Below, piece by piece: positions 34,877 to 47,543 of a DNA stretch of 64,000 nt; positions within the stretch are counted from its first letter, which is position 1, and each line of letters starts with the position of its first letter. The stretch spans positions 193,204 to 257,203 of the forward strand of contig NW_001865059.1 in NCBI RefSeq assembly GCF_000002865.3, read 5' to 3'. This stretch comes from Monosiga brevicollis MX1 (taxonomy: Eukaryota; Opisthokonta; Choanoflagellata; Craspedida; Salpingoecidae). The position numbers and the translations under genes were made by a program. A model generated the notes under the pieces. That model had not been told where the DNA came from. It made no database searches and was given only the letters and a program-made list of their open reading frames with translations.

Positions 34877-37587
34877 ATGTCCAAGCGCAACAGTCTTTTC
34901 CGACGTGCGGAGAAGACCAAGAGTGTACGTGGCACATGCACCTGCACCTGCGCCTGCGAGCTCGGGCACGCCCCGCCCGCTCGTTGACAATGCACCCTGA
35001 ACCTTTTGACTCACGTGTCTTTCCTCAACTACCACTTGTGTAGCATTATCCCCAGCGTGAGGTGACCGTCTCCCGGAACAGCCAAGGCATTTTTGGCTTT
35101 GAAGTGCGCGGTACGGATGAGCTCGCCCCGCGATCCACTGGCGTACCAAACCAGAGCGACCCGCACATGCTTTCTTGCTTAGCATCTTTGCGCGTGCTGA
35201 CGGCCGTTGGCCTGCTAGGCGGTGTTGAGAATGATGTCATCTCCCATGTCCACATCCCGAGCAAGTCCAAGATCAACTGCACATCCGGCTCACTGAAGGA
35301 TGGCGACCTCATCTTCGTGGCCAACGGCAAGAACATTATCGGCGAAACACATGAAATGGTCACCGATCTCATTCGCGTATGTTGCAACTCAGCGCCCGCA
35401 AGACTGCAAACCCAAGTGCTCGTCCATCATGATGTTGCAAGCTCATCGCAACTTGGCCAATCGCGCCCTTGTGCTCCATCTTAGAATGCCGGCCCCCAGC
35501 TGCGTCTGGTCGTCTCCTCGCCAAAGGATTCAGACTCGGCCAAGTTCAGTCACCTGGTGACCTTGAGCAGTAACATTGATCCGCAAACGGCCAAGTTGCA
35601 GGTATGCCACCCCCCTTTTAAGCATATCAGCTTTGCTCTTGTTGTTCGTCCACCAGATAATTTTTTTCTTTTTTTTCTGTTTTTTTTTTTTTTTTTCTTT
35701 TTTCTTTTTCGCGAGCTGGATATTGCTGGCACAAGTTATTTCACGTTGTGCGGATCTTGCACTTGTATTAGGCCGAGGTTAAGCAAAAGCTGTATGACAT
35801 GTCGGCGCGCTTCACAACGCGGCCCATGCACCCTTCAGAGATGCAGGGGCGAGAGTTCAACTTTGTGAGTGATCAAGAGTTTGATCAGCTTCGCTCTGCC
35901 AACCGCTTCATCGAGTGCAGCAAGGCCGATGATGGCTTTTGGTACGGGACGGTCAAGCCCAACAAGGACCTTGCCAGCCGTGACAATCGCGAATCGCGAC
36001 GAGCTGTTCTGGAAGGCCGTGTGCACGCTGATTCTACAAAGAAGTCTGCGCCAGGCGCTGCAGCCAACGGTGTCGCGGGCACAACCCCAAGCAATGGCGC
36101 AAACGCATCTCGCGAGACACCACGCATCGCCGTTGACGAGCCTGACACGTCAGTCGTTTCAGATGCCAACGCTCAAATCCAAACAGTGGTGCTGGCACGG
36201 CGCGATGGCCGACTGGGCTTCTCTTTCAAGGGAGGCATTGAATTTGGCGTGTTGCTTAGCGTGCGTGAAGTTGAGCACGTGGACATTATCTCCACTACCA
36301 ACCGCGGGCTCAAACCCGGCGACTGCATCTTGGCAGTCAACGGCGTATCCGTGGCCGGCTGCACGGTGGAAGAGGCGGAGGCCATGATCACCAAGTTGGC
36401 TGATCCCGTCGAGCTGACCACCACCTGCTTCCCGCCCATTCAGCGCCAGGACAACCGCCCAGGCTATGTCAAGCTGAGCGAATTTCTGCACGAGAGCGCG
36501 GCTGACACGGAGGATCTGCGCCAGGCCAAGATTGACGTCAAGCGTGACATTTACGGCCTGACCGTTCCTTATACCACCCGTGCTCCGCGCGAGGGCGAAC
36601 AAAATGGCAAGCACTACCACTTCATCTCCCGCGATACTTTTGATGAGATGCGCAATGCCGACAAGTTTCTCGAGTGGGGCGAGAAGGACGGTGTACTTTA
36701 CGGCACCCCCAAGCGCAACCGCGAGGTCAAGGCCAGCAACTTTCGCCGCTCTGCCTCCTTTGCACACGTGCGCGGGAAGAAGATTTTCCGTCCCAACTTT
36801 GTCACCATCAATCGCAAGGCCGGCGAGGTGAGCGTGCTGGTTGACTTCCCATTCCCGCCCCCTGCGCGCATCTAAATGTGACCACGCGTAGTCTGACAGG
36901 GTTGTTGCCTTGAACCAATTCTTCTTGTTTTGCAGGCCATTGGCTTTGATCTCCTCTCACCAGACGGCCGAACTTTTATCAAATCTGTGCAACCCAACAG
37001 TCCAGCATACCAGGCCAAGCTTCGGGCAGGCATGCAGGTATGCAAGGCTCGCCGTGTTGGCCGTGTGCCGGGAAACGATGCTGGCTCTGCATGATCTCGC
37101 AGCACAAAAAGTACCGTCCCCTCAATTGCCTTTGCCTTTTGCATTTCTGATAGATCATCAGCGTCAACGGCTCAGACGTGACGGAATCCAGCTTTGAGGA
37201 CATTACCAAAATGATTTCCAGCAGCGGTGACCGCTTGACGGTAAGCGCTTTGACGTGATGTTGTCGCATATTTATCGATGTCCAGGATTTATCAATGACC
37301 CTGGCTGATGCGTGGGCATGCGTCCTTAGTTGTCAGTCAAGTACGATCCCAATGGCTATGATGAGGTCTTGGCACTGGTGTCAAGCGCTACCCAGAACCC
37401 TGCGACGGAAGGCACCACTGGCAAGAGCAAGAGCGTGTGGAAAACATATGCGTTGTATGGCAGTGCAATGGCGGCAGCTGTGGCGGGGGTCGTGTACATG
37501 TATGTGACCAACCATGAGCTGTTTGGCCAATCTCAAGACGACACGGCCGTCTCCACCCCTTTGCCGGCTCCCACTCCCATTGCCTAA
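34877..37587 (+). CDS. PDZ / truncated guanylate-kinase scaffold with tail anchor (MAGI-like)
   Basis: Eight exons join in phase: 34877-34924, 35044-35110, 35219-35376, 35485-35601, 35772-36827, 36936-37037, 37154-37240 and 37330-37587, giving about 630 residues. Order: basic N-terminus (MSKRNSLFRRAEKTKS); PDZ-1 (GIFGFEVRGGVENDVISHV); half guanylate-kinase-like domain 1 (RFTTRP, FNFVSDQEFDQLRSANRFIE, WYGT); PDZ-2 (GRLGFSFKGG); half domain 2 (VPYTTRAPREGEQNGKHYHF, LYGT); PDZ-3 (AIGFDLLSPDGRTFIKSV); and a hydrophobic segment near the C-terminus (AMAAAVAGVVYMYV). The half domains keep the GMP-binding-side segment but no P-loop, as in MAGI proteins, so they should be binding rather than catalytic modules. 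The C-terminal anchor would fix it to a membrane, unlike animal MAGUKs. It is a likely cortical or organelle scaffold. Confidence 0.82.
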
Positions 37588-38354
37588 AGCCGCAGTCTGA
37601 GCATCATGAAACGGCGGCAGCTAGAACAAGCCGACTCTTTAGCTTTTGATCCTTTTCCCCTTGCCTCCTCCCCGCATGATCCCTCTTGCTGATAGGAAGC
37701 CTATTATTGTCTTCCTCGCGGCCACTGGCTGTGGCTCCCGAATGTAGAGCGTGCTGTCACCTTTCTCTCTTATTCTCCTTGTTATTGTCCTGTGTGCATC
37801 TTTGCGACGTGCGTTCAAACCTCTATTTTCTCCAGTTGAATGGGCAATTAGCTACCCGCCCCGTGTTCTTCACCAGATCTACCCACCCCCCCCCCCCGCC
37901 CCCCAAAGAAAGGAAACAGGAAACCCCTGAATGATCGATCACACACACACTCTCACTCACTCACTCTCACTCACTCACTCACTCACTCACTCACTCACTC
38001 TCACCCTTCCACGGAGAGAGAGGCACTCAGAACGAGAGACATCGAAAAAAATTTTTTTTTTATTGTGTGTGTGATTTGTGATTTCGTCTCTCACATTTCC
38101 TCTCTCTCTCTTTTTTTTTTTTTTTTTTCTCTTTTTTTTTCCATTGGCAGCGGCATTTTAATTTTTGTTGCAAGCGCGTCTTCGGGGGCTGTATTGGCCA
38201 CTGGGGAACCGAGGCAAGGTGTAATTGACCTTGTTGTCACAGTTTGTCGGGACGACGTCACGGCGTAAGGTGCGCTACGCGTGGGGCTGATACTTTGCTT
38301 GAAACGACGAGCAACAAACACGCGAGCACCTTGCGCGTCTACAGCCCCGCGGCC
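37588..38354. other. Repeat-bearing intergenic spacer
   Basis: Contains a C-run at about 37888-37903, CACT tetranucleotide repeats at about 37945-38002 and T-runs at 38049-38061 and 38111-38140. It must carry the promoter of the cyclin-like gene. Confidence 0.6.
37945..38002. repeat. CACT/CTCA tetranucleotide repeat
   Basis: Successive CACT units, interrupted by CTCTCAC. Confidence 0.9.
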
Positions 38355-40464
38355 ATGGCAGACGAATCAGTATGGCTCTTCACGGATGAAGAGGTGCAAC
38401 AAACGGCTTCAGTGCGAAATGGCATCTCGTGGCCCGGTTCGTATTGCAGCGGGTTGCTGGCTGCTCTCCTTGGTTGCTGGCTGCTCACCTTGACAAAGTG
38501 TTCACCTCTCGAGTGCAAAGCCGTGGGTCATCGGTCCGGTAACCATCTGCCTCTTCCTGTTACGCTTCCTCCGTAGAGGAAAAGGTGCTACGCTGGAAAT
38601 GCGTGGCGCACATCTATCAGCTCGCTGGCTTGTTCAGAATGTGAGCCCATTGTCCCCGATGACTTGAGCGTGTGTCCTGATCAAGCCGTGAGCTCTCTTC
38701 AAATGCTCACTTGCTATTGATGGATGACATCTCGTTTCAACAGACCGGGTCTCTGCGCTGCACGAGCTGCCATTATTCTTCATCGTGCTCTCATGGCACA
38801 GTCTTTGACTCAGTTTCCCATCGCGGTACGCGCTCCGACTCGAGATGCCCACCACTGTTCATACTTGTATGCGCTCACGGTTTGGTACTTCTTATTTTTT
38901 TTTTAAACCTGTGAATGAAAATCCCCCCCCTGCACTTGGATGATCGTTGGGTCATTGGCTGGGCAACGATGACTTGCTCAGCACTCTGCTGTAGCAGCGT
39001 TGTCGCTTGCGTTCAAGTCTCACCACTTCCCGACGGGCCCGATTCAACTACACCACGGGTTTCCTTTTACCCGCGTCGCCGCCGCTTCCAAGGTGTGCCT
39101 CGAGCGAGCCAGGCGCAACTTAAAACACGTTGGAAAGAGAATTCATTGATAGGGCCTACGCTCGTTTTCCAACTCACGCCCGCCTGCATTTGGGTTTCCT
39201 CTGCCAGCTCATTACCGAAGGTCGCAACTCAGAGCTACCCAAGGATGTGTTTCGCCTCAACAAACTCGGGGCAGAAGACGAGTTCCTCTGTGCATGCATG
39301 GTCTGCGAGCGCGTCTTTGCCGCCTCGGTCATGTTTGAGTTTGAGATCATGCCGCCACAAACGCTCTTCGCCTTTCTCTACACCAAAGGTAGCTCCTTTG
39401 CCATTTCCATGTCGATGTCCACGCGGTCCCCTCGGCACTGTGTCATGCCTCAACCGATGCTCGTACGAACAAGCCTTTGTTAATGATATTTTTACTCTTC
39501 TTTCTCGTTTGGCATCAGACATCGAGGGGCGCAAGGGCATCATGTATCGGTGTTGGCGCACGTGCAACACCAGGTTTGTCGGCCGTGCCTGCTTTGACGC
39601 AGGAGAGGTTGCTTGACCCGCGCTCATGTGGACCCATTCCATCGTGCTAGCATGGCCCTGACCATGTGCCTAAACTATGGACCGCGTCTGCATGCGGCCG
39701 CGATTTTAAAAATAACGCTAGATCACGTATGTATTCTCGACGCTCCATGCTTTTGCCTTGGACTCGCCTGTTCCAATCCTCATGATTCGCGTTCTGTGTA
39801 GCATTCCGACTACAAGGCAATGGTCATCCCGGGCGATTTGACAGAGGCACAATTTTTCGAGCGCTTCTTCATTCCCGATGACGGCGCCGACACGGGTTGG
39901 TACTCTTGCGGGTGGAGTGCATGCTTATACTATTTTCTCATACTATTGTCTCTGTTCACCCAATTCAACTCACGCGTTGGGTTTTGCGCATGGGCCCAGA
40001 CGAGGCCATTCAAGCGTGTCTGGCCAGTCAGATTCGCGAGGATGTCTCACACAGCACACCACTAGCCGTGGTGACGGCTGTAGCACAGCGAATTCGCGCG
40101 CAGATTGACCAATATAGCTCCATTAGCAAGGTCGGTTTTGGTCTTTTGTCGTGCTGTCCGGTTTTGCTTCCAATGACCACAACACGACTCATCTACGATC
40201 TCGCGTGCACCGGGCATCAAATCTTGGCCGTTGGGGTTGGTGTGGCAGGGTTCGGAGCATTTTGTGACAGGCTACTAGTCGCGCAGGGATCTTTTGCGTC
40301 AACAAGCGGCGGGGTGCAGACAGGGTGCACGAGGTTCCAGGAAGGACCGGCGTCACGTGCTGCTCTGGCTGTTGTATTGGTGGTTGCTCGAGTTGCTAAT
40401 TGAATCATAGTTGACAGTGGTAGTGGATTCGATTTCAGTTGGAGCCTCTTGCTTGCTTTTGTAG
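38355..40464 (+). CDS. Divergent cyclin T/K-like protein
   Basis: Ten exons join in phase: 38355-38436, 38577-38640, 38744-38825, 39018-39128, 39208-39388, 39519-39573, 39603-39726, 39802-39895, 40000-40130 and 40411-40464, giving about 325 residues. The N-terminus WLFTDEEVQQTASVRNGISW aligns with the WYFTREQLENTPSRRFGI start of cyclins T and K. ARAAIILHRALMAQSLTQF matches the cyclin-box helix TAIVYMHRFYMIQSFTQF, and RVAAASKVCLERARRNLKHV matches the helix that is VAPAALFLAAKVEE in cyclin T, with the KVEE core altered. The second box is recognisable in MALTMCLNYGPRLHAAAILK. Such cyclins activate CDK9 or CDK12 for transcription elongation. Divergence makes partner choice unsure. It ends five bases before the opposing ALKBH6 stop. 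Confidence 0.62.
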
Positions 40465-40469
40465 CCTGG

Positions 40470-41453
<984 letters not shown>

Positions 41454-42048
41454 TATTGCTGCATCTGAATCTGCCACCATACAAGCAACAGCACACAAGG
41501 AAAAAAAATAAGAGAGAGAGTGAGAGAGAGAGATAGGTACTGTACAGAGAAAATTAATTTTTTTATGTGTGTGCGTGTGTGTGTGGGGGAGCTGATCTGA
41601 TCTGAGCTGATCTGAGCTGATCTGAGCTGATCTGAGCTGAGCTGATGGATGTAGTACATGTACTATCAATCAATAATCAATTCAAGGGCTGGTGTGGTAG
41701 ACGCTCAGGCATATCCGAGTAGAGACACAGATGGGGGTGCCACATGTCCACAAGAACATAGATTCAGGAGCCAAGATTCATTCACAATTATCCTCTCCCG
41801 CCCGCACAAGGGGAGGAGAGGGGCAATCAGCAGCAGTTTATGGGGATAAGATGATAAAGAGCTCACAGGATATACAACAGGGGTAGGACAAGGCAAAACG
41901 GACGTGGGGTATTAATGGGAACGACAAAGGAGGCATCACCAGGAAAGCACTCGCTTTCCAACCATTCCAAGGCAGCGCAGTGCCACCGCCAAAGAAAGCC
42001 AGAAACGCCAATGAGCATGGTTGTTGAGTTGACAGCACCTTTTCCACA
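41454..42048. promoter_or_regulatory. ALKBH6 upstream region and 3' side of five-SH2 gene
   Basis: Both genes are on the minus strand, so this spacer holds the ALKBH6 promoter and the five-SH2 gene's own 3' region lies just to the left. It contains GA-rich DNA (41510-41535), a GT run (41566-41583) and a ten-base tandem repeat (see 41588-41646). Confidence 0.5.
41588..41646. repeat. Ten-base tandem repeat GATCTGAGCT
   Basis: About four to five copies of GATCTGAGCT/TGAGCTGATC, with partial copies at both ends, about 140 bases upstream of the ALKBH6 start. Confidence 0.9.
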
Positions 42049-45000
42049 CTACCAAGACACAAGCGGCCGAGGTAGGTCGGTTTGGCCGGCAATCATGTAG
42101 AACGCGACCAGGGCAGAGAGATTCGGTTGGTAGGCCGTCGACTTTTTCAGGTGCAGACCCAACGTTGAGTCGTGAACTTGAACGTGGAAATGCTTGCCGT
42201 TGGCGACCATGGTCAGAGTCGCAAAATTATCGTTGCTCTTGCGCACGATGAAAGCGCCCTCCTTGTGGGGCAAACGCGCCAAAGCTTCCTCGCGGCTCAA
42301 ATTGAGGCAGCACCAATTGGAGGTCGCGGCACGTTGGTCCAAGCGGTTGCCCACGCTTTCACCGGCCAAGTGGCGATGATGGGAGCGACGTCGGCTGGCA
42401 GAGCGAGCGGCTGCCGGAACGGCGGCATTGGGGTCCAGTAGGGCACGAGACGAGCCCTTGCGGAGCATGGGTGGCACGGCACCGCTACGCGGCGGTCCAT
42501 GCGGTGGCACGCGAGTAGAGCTTCGCTGCGAGGCTGAATGCTGCATGGAGCGGCGGCTTGGCCCTCGACGCATCATGCTTTCCTGCTGGCTGACTAGGCC
42601 TGGATGCAACGGATGCTTGAGCTCGCGACGCGGTGCCTCAAAGAACTCAATCAGGTTTTGCAGCGATTGGAAGGTGTGATGGGGGGCGTTGTTCAGGAAA
42701 AACACCTTCTGATCATCGCCAACCATGCGAACGAGCTCATGATGAACCTGGCCTCGGAACATGTAGCTGAGTACGTAGCAATCAGTGCGCGATTCGCTGC
42801 TGCGAACGACAAAGGCGCCATCGGGCTTGCCCGCAATGACTTGGAGAGCCGCCGCCTTGGGCATGTTGGTTTGCAACCATGCCGGCTTCTCCGTCAGGGT
42901 TGATGGATCTTGAAGGCCTCGGAATGAGGCGTTGGCCCGGGCTTGATCGCCTTGGCGTGGCAGACGCAGCCGTGCTTCCAAATGTTGGAGATCATGGCCT
43001 TCGCTCGAGCCGTAAAACTCAATCAGCTCCCGCAAAGTAGGACGCGCAAAGTTGCGCAGCTCAGTCAGGCAGTAGCCCCCGTTGTCTGGTAGACGCTCAA
43101 TCTCGTGATGGTGCAGAGCACCATTCAGGACGTAGGTCACGATGTGGCGCCCGGGCTCGTCCATATTGTCACGAACCACAAAGCTACCGGTGGGCTCAAA
43201 TTCAATGAGCGCCACTGCTTCGGCGCGCGACATTTCGGGCTTGTACCACGGAGGCGTGGCCTCACTCGGCGGTGACTCTGGACTTTTGCCCCCGCTTCGC
43301 CTCTCGTCCTCCTCATTCTTGTCCGCACTTGCCTCGGCCTGGGCCAAGGCTGCAGCTTCCTCGGCGGCCGCACGTTCCGCTTCGGCAGCTGCAACGGCTT
43401 GTCCATCGCGCAAAGTCTTGAGCGCCTTGAGATCCATGTATGGGCCTTGGTGACCCTTTTGAGGCTTGCTGGGTAGCACGGCCTCAGCCTTGTGCTGCAG
43501 TTCGGCGTTGAAATCGGCTCCCTCGCCGTTGAGGAAGGCTTGGAAAATCTGGTGGTGGAACACGCACAGCCATGGTGGTCAGAGATGAGAGAGCGTAGAC
43601 ATAGCGGCTCGGACAGCGTGCCTGAATGGGTGGGAACGCGATAGTGGGTCAAAAATACTCACCTCTTCCTGCTCCTGCGAGAGTGACAGGAGCTCGGGCG
43701 GGTCCGAGTTGGAAGAGCAATAATGGCGAACCAGCTCGCTGACATAGTGAAAGCGTGGCACAAGCGTGGTGGCCACGTCTTGAAGCTGTAGCCAGGCCCC
43801 TGCCTCGTCGTGTTCGATACTCGCGTGCGCGGGCTGACCCGAGGGTGCCACATAGGTGAGCAGGAGATGGTTTTCCGACTTTTGGTCATCGTACACGACA
43901 AAAGCACCCTCAGCGCAGCCTTGCAGCTTGTTGGTGGCCCGTTCCGGGCGCTCGATATTTTCGCTATAGTAGTAGCCGGCATGGAAGGAGAGATCATCCA
44001 AGCGACAGTAGATGCCACGAGCAAAAAGCGATTCTTTGAGCGTCCCGGCAATGTTTTCTTCGGAAAAGGTCACGTGGTGGTTGGAGCTTAGGCGCGAGCC
44101 ATCGTTCAGGATACCTCGAAGAGCCATGGTGGGTGGGGCCACGATGACCTGGATATCCTGATTGCGCTTGCTCTTGCGCTTGCTCTTGTTCAAAAAGCTA
44201 ACTGGGGTCGTCATGGGAGCGTATCCATCGTGAATCTCATCGTTCTTGCTCTTGTCCTCTTCGTCTTCATCGGTGACAATCACGACAGCCCCTCGGGTTG
44301 GGCCGGTGGGAGCGGCGGTGACAGGCGCTGGAGGCGGAACTTCTTCTCCGTCCATGGGCCGCGAACAGGCAGAGCACATGTTCTGTTTGGCGCTTTGCTT
44401 TGCGTTGCAGTGTGGGCAGTGACGCACGCCCCGCATGCTGGGCGATACGCCCGCTGAAGCAACAAGACCATCGTTGGTGCCTGAAGACACGCCACGCGAC
44501 GGCTTGGAGCGGCGGGAGGGCACAACGGGGCCGCTCATGGCCACTTGGGCCCCCGTGGTGGCGCTGAGATTGATGAGATTGCCGCTCTCATCTGCGCGGG
44601 TCAGAAGTGCAGAGACATCCTCTTCAGCGTTGGGCAGGTTGTGCTCTGTCGACAAGAGATTGGCCGGGGCTTCATTTTCGGTCGGGGCCAAAACAGCTGG
44701 ATCCAAGGGACAGGAGAGGTGCGGGCCATCACTTTGAACATCGTAGTGCTGACTGAATCGAAGAACAAGCTCGGAGAGACAGGAAAGGGGCTCTTCCGAT
44801 TTGCCCAGTACCAAACCTTGGGCCGTGTTGTGAATGAGCGCGTGGTGGGTTTCGTTTTGATGCCGATAAGCCAAGGCGAAGGAGCCGGCCGTGGCTGGCG
44901 AGTCGCGAATGATAAAGGCGCCATCGGGCTGATGCTGCAGCGTCTTCATAACGGCAGTGTTGGTCATCTTGGCAAGGTACCAGGGCGCACTCCAGGCTTC

Positions 45001-45424
45001 TTCGTCGATGGTCGGATTGAGCAGATCCTGGTTTACGTTGGAGAGCAAGTCGTCCGCTGAATCACCTCGCGAGACTTTTTTCTACAGGCGACCAAGTATA
45101 CATGAGCGTGCGTGCGGGCTCTACTGGGCGGGCGGAAAGGGCAAAGAATGGGCTCCCGAGTCTGACCTTGTCGCCAAAGTGATCAAATTCAAACGACTTG
45201 GTCCAAGCAGCCGAGTTGCCGGCAAGCATAGTGGCGGTCATGCCGGCGGCATCCACTATGAGGTCGAGAAACAAGAGGTGGGGTTGTAAGATGTGGCAGG
45301 GCGCGGAGGATGGTGGTCAGGGTGGGGCACTGTCGGAGCTTGGTACACCATGGTTCTTACCCTTTGCAAAGGCTGGTCCGGCGTTGCCCGAGGGCCGACG
45401 CTGGCTCTTGTTGGATTTGAACAT
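42049..45424 (-). CDS. Adaptor with five SH2 domains and a zinc-ribbon-like motif
   Basis: Four exons join in phase: 45361-45424, 45167-45255, 43663-45081 and 42049-43548, giving about 1023 residues. SH2 domains begin near residues 85 (APWYLAKM), 418 (HAGYYYSEN), 624 (PPWYKPEMS), 747 (PAWLQTNMP) and 934 (SNWCCLNLS). The phosphotyrosine-binding Arg is kept in four (FIIR, FVVR, FVVR, FIVR); the second has FVVY. Between SH2-1 and SH2-2 a CPHCNAKQSAKQNMCSAC motif forms a four-Cys zinc ribbon, followed by an acidic, Lys-rich linker. A Glu/Ala-rich helical stretch precedes SH2-3 and an Arg/Ser-rich linker precedes SH2-5. No kinase or phosphatase domain is present, so it is probably a phosphotyrosine scaffold. 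The start ATG at 45424 is supported by in-phase splicing into exon 2. Confidence 0.85.
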
Positions 45425-46803
45425 GGTACCGATACCGGACATTTACGGGTGTCTCGAATCGCGCGGCTTGAGAAAGTGTGGCCCAAGCGCAACGGCCAAG
45501 CCGCTCAGGCCAACAACAACTGGGGGCTGACTGATTTGGGAGATGAAGTCAGGGGTCAATGGAGGTGGCGACGGCTGGACTGCCGTTCTTCTGGTTCCAC
45601 AAGCTGTTGTTGGCAGAACGAAGAAAGGGCGACGCCGGCACTGCCACTGCCTCGTGTGAATAGCGCAGGATGTTTGATTACACTTTGGTGTCGGTCAGGG
45701 TCCAAGGACATCTGATTCAGCAGTGCAGGACGGCTCTGTAGAAGCCAAATGCTCGGTGGGACTCACAGCCTGCCGTGGTATGCAGGTCTGAGAGGGGAGG
45801 GGGTACACGGCTTCCGAGGTAACCGAAGCGAGGGCACGAGGAGCAAAGGGCAAAGCTTTTGGGCACGACCTGCCCGAGATCCACAAACAGAGGGAGGCAG
45901 GAAACTATCAGGTGGGCTTGTGCTACGACAACTGAAGTATCGATGTGGGGGCGGAGGTGGTTGCACGCACGCGCTGTGTCGATCTCAATTAACCAAGGCT
46001 TCTTCCAAGGCAGACAGAGCAAGCAGCGATCAAGGGCTTTTGGGTGTGCAGGGAAGTGGAGAGGCAGGTGGAGGGAGGTGGGGGCGTTGTACATGTAGTC
46101 GCAAGCTGCAAATGGTGTTGGATGTATAGTGTGGAATGTCCAAGAGGCGACGCGAGCCACTCGCGCGGACACGCGAGCGAGCAGGTCATCTAGCCGTGCG
46201 CCTTGCAAAGCGCACACTTCAAGGCAGGATAAGAAGGGCACCGGTCAAGGTTTGTGTCCGCGCTTGGTGTGCAACGCGCGGAGGGTATTAAGCGCTGAAA
46301 AGGAGCGCTGGCGCGCTCGGCACGATTGAGCGGTCATGATATGGCTCCGCTAGCTCGATACCTCAAATACCAAGCACGGTCTTAAGAGAGAGAGAGACAG
46401 ACAGAGACACAGTCACAGACAGAGACACAGTCACAGACAGAGACACAGTCACAGACAGAGACAGAGACAGAGACAGAGACAGAGACAGAGACAGAGACAG
46501 AGCAAAAGAGTTCAAGCAAGCAAGCAAGCAAATTACGTCTTCTCTATTGGTGGGGTGCAGCCTTGGAAGCCGACATAGGGGTTGAGCAGCTGTTGGGGCA
46601 TCTTAAGCGCACGACTGGGCAAGAGTCCGATCCCAGTGTTCGGTTGTGTCATTTTTGTCGTGCAGGCCCATTCTCGAGCCTTGGGCTGCCTTTTGCTCTC
46701 CGTCTCTCTCGCTTTCTCTCTCCTCTCTCTCTGAAGCAGGTCCCATACGAGATTGACGCCTGCACACACGCACCGAGACACGCACGCAAGCGTCACCGCC
46801 GCC
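45425..46803. promoter_or_regulatory. Divergent intergenic region, five-SH2 gene / acidic orphan
   Basis: About 1.4 kb head to head. It holds an AGACAG/AGACAC repeat at about 46387-46502 and a CT-rich tract at about 46694-46735 shortly before the next start codon. No gene is supported on either strand. Confidence 0.5.
46387..46502. repeat. Purine-rich AGACAG hexamer repeat with ACACAGTC variants
   Basis: Tandem AGAGACACAGTCACAGAC units (18 bases, three copies) pass into simple AGACAG hexamers. Confidence 0.92.
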
Positions 46804-47543
46804 ATGCTCAAGTCAATTGGTCGCTCCCTGCGAAGCAAGAAAAAGGATCGCCCTGAGCTCAAGATCCCGGCCTCGGCAGAAGTGGATGATGAGCTCGTCA
46901 TTGAGACCAAGGATCGCTCGCTGACCGGCAAGCACACCGAGCTCGGCTACTCGGGCACTGCCCTCGGAGGATGTGCCTCGGCCTGGACCCGGGGGTTTTC
47001 CATGGAGCCCAAGGCTCAGCAACACATCTCCAATGTCGCAAAAGCCAAGCTCCCTCCGAGGGCCAAGAGCACCGACTCTTTGGATTTGGACACAGCGCTC
47101 TTTGTACGTCTGAACCCGTGTGCCGTGACCGTGGCTACCTGTGCCCGCAGCGTTCCTGGGGAGGAAAGAGAAGAGGGGCAACCATTTGCATGAGTGAATA
47201 TCCTGGCCGCCACCCTCATGAACCTCCTCACGCCGTATGATCACACCTTTTTGTCTCGTCTTTATGTTTATAGAACGATGATGATGTCGATGCGGGCGCA
47301 GATTCCGACTCTGATTCAGGCCCAGTCTCGCAGCGACGCGAAAGTGCTTTTGTCACCGAAGAAGCCGTCTCTCAAGCACACAACCGCGTGCTGGCTGACA
47401 TCCGAGCGCGACGGACGGAAGAAGGTCTGCCAGAAGAAGAAGAAGAAGATCAAGGCGAAGCCGCACGGCCCACCATGGACCAGCGCCATGCGCACTCAGC
47501 CGTCATGACAGAGCTCAAACTTGCTGCCCCCCGTGACGAGTAG
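46804..47543 (+). CDS. Small charged protein of unknown function
   Basis: Two exons, 46804-47103 and 47274-47543, join in phase to give 189 residues. I recognise no domain. The N-terminus MLKSIGRSLRSKKKDRPELK is strongly basic and amphipathic, suggesting membrane or nucleic-acid association. The middle holds TELGYSGTALGGCASAW. The second half is acidic, with DSDSDSG-type and Glu-run stretches and a predicted helix (EEAVSQAHNRVLADIRARRT). In-phase splicing and the lack of stops over GC-rich DNA support a real gene, but without a homologue the call is moderate. Confidence 0.55.

Noticed and set aside
35062-35484. Reading PDZ-1 as a continuous frame with a 36-residue insert
   Set aside because: An in-phase GT-AG intron (35111-35218) removes the insert and restores a normal PDZ loop.
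45717-46241. 174-codon minus-strand open frame upstream of the five-SH2 gene
   Set aside because: Low-complexity Pro/His/Ser composition, no domain, and the SH2 gene's first exon is already explained by an in-phase model to its right boundary.
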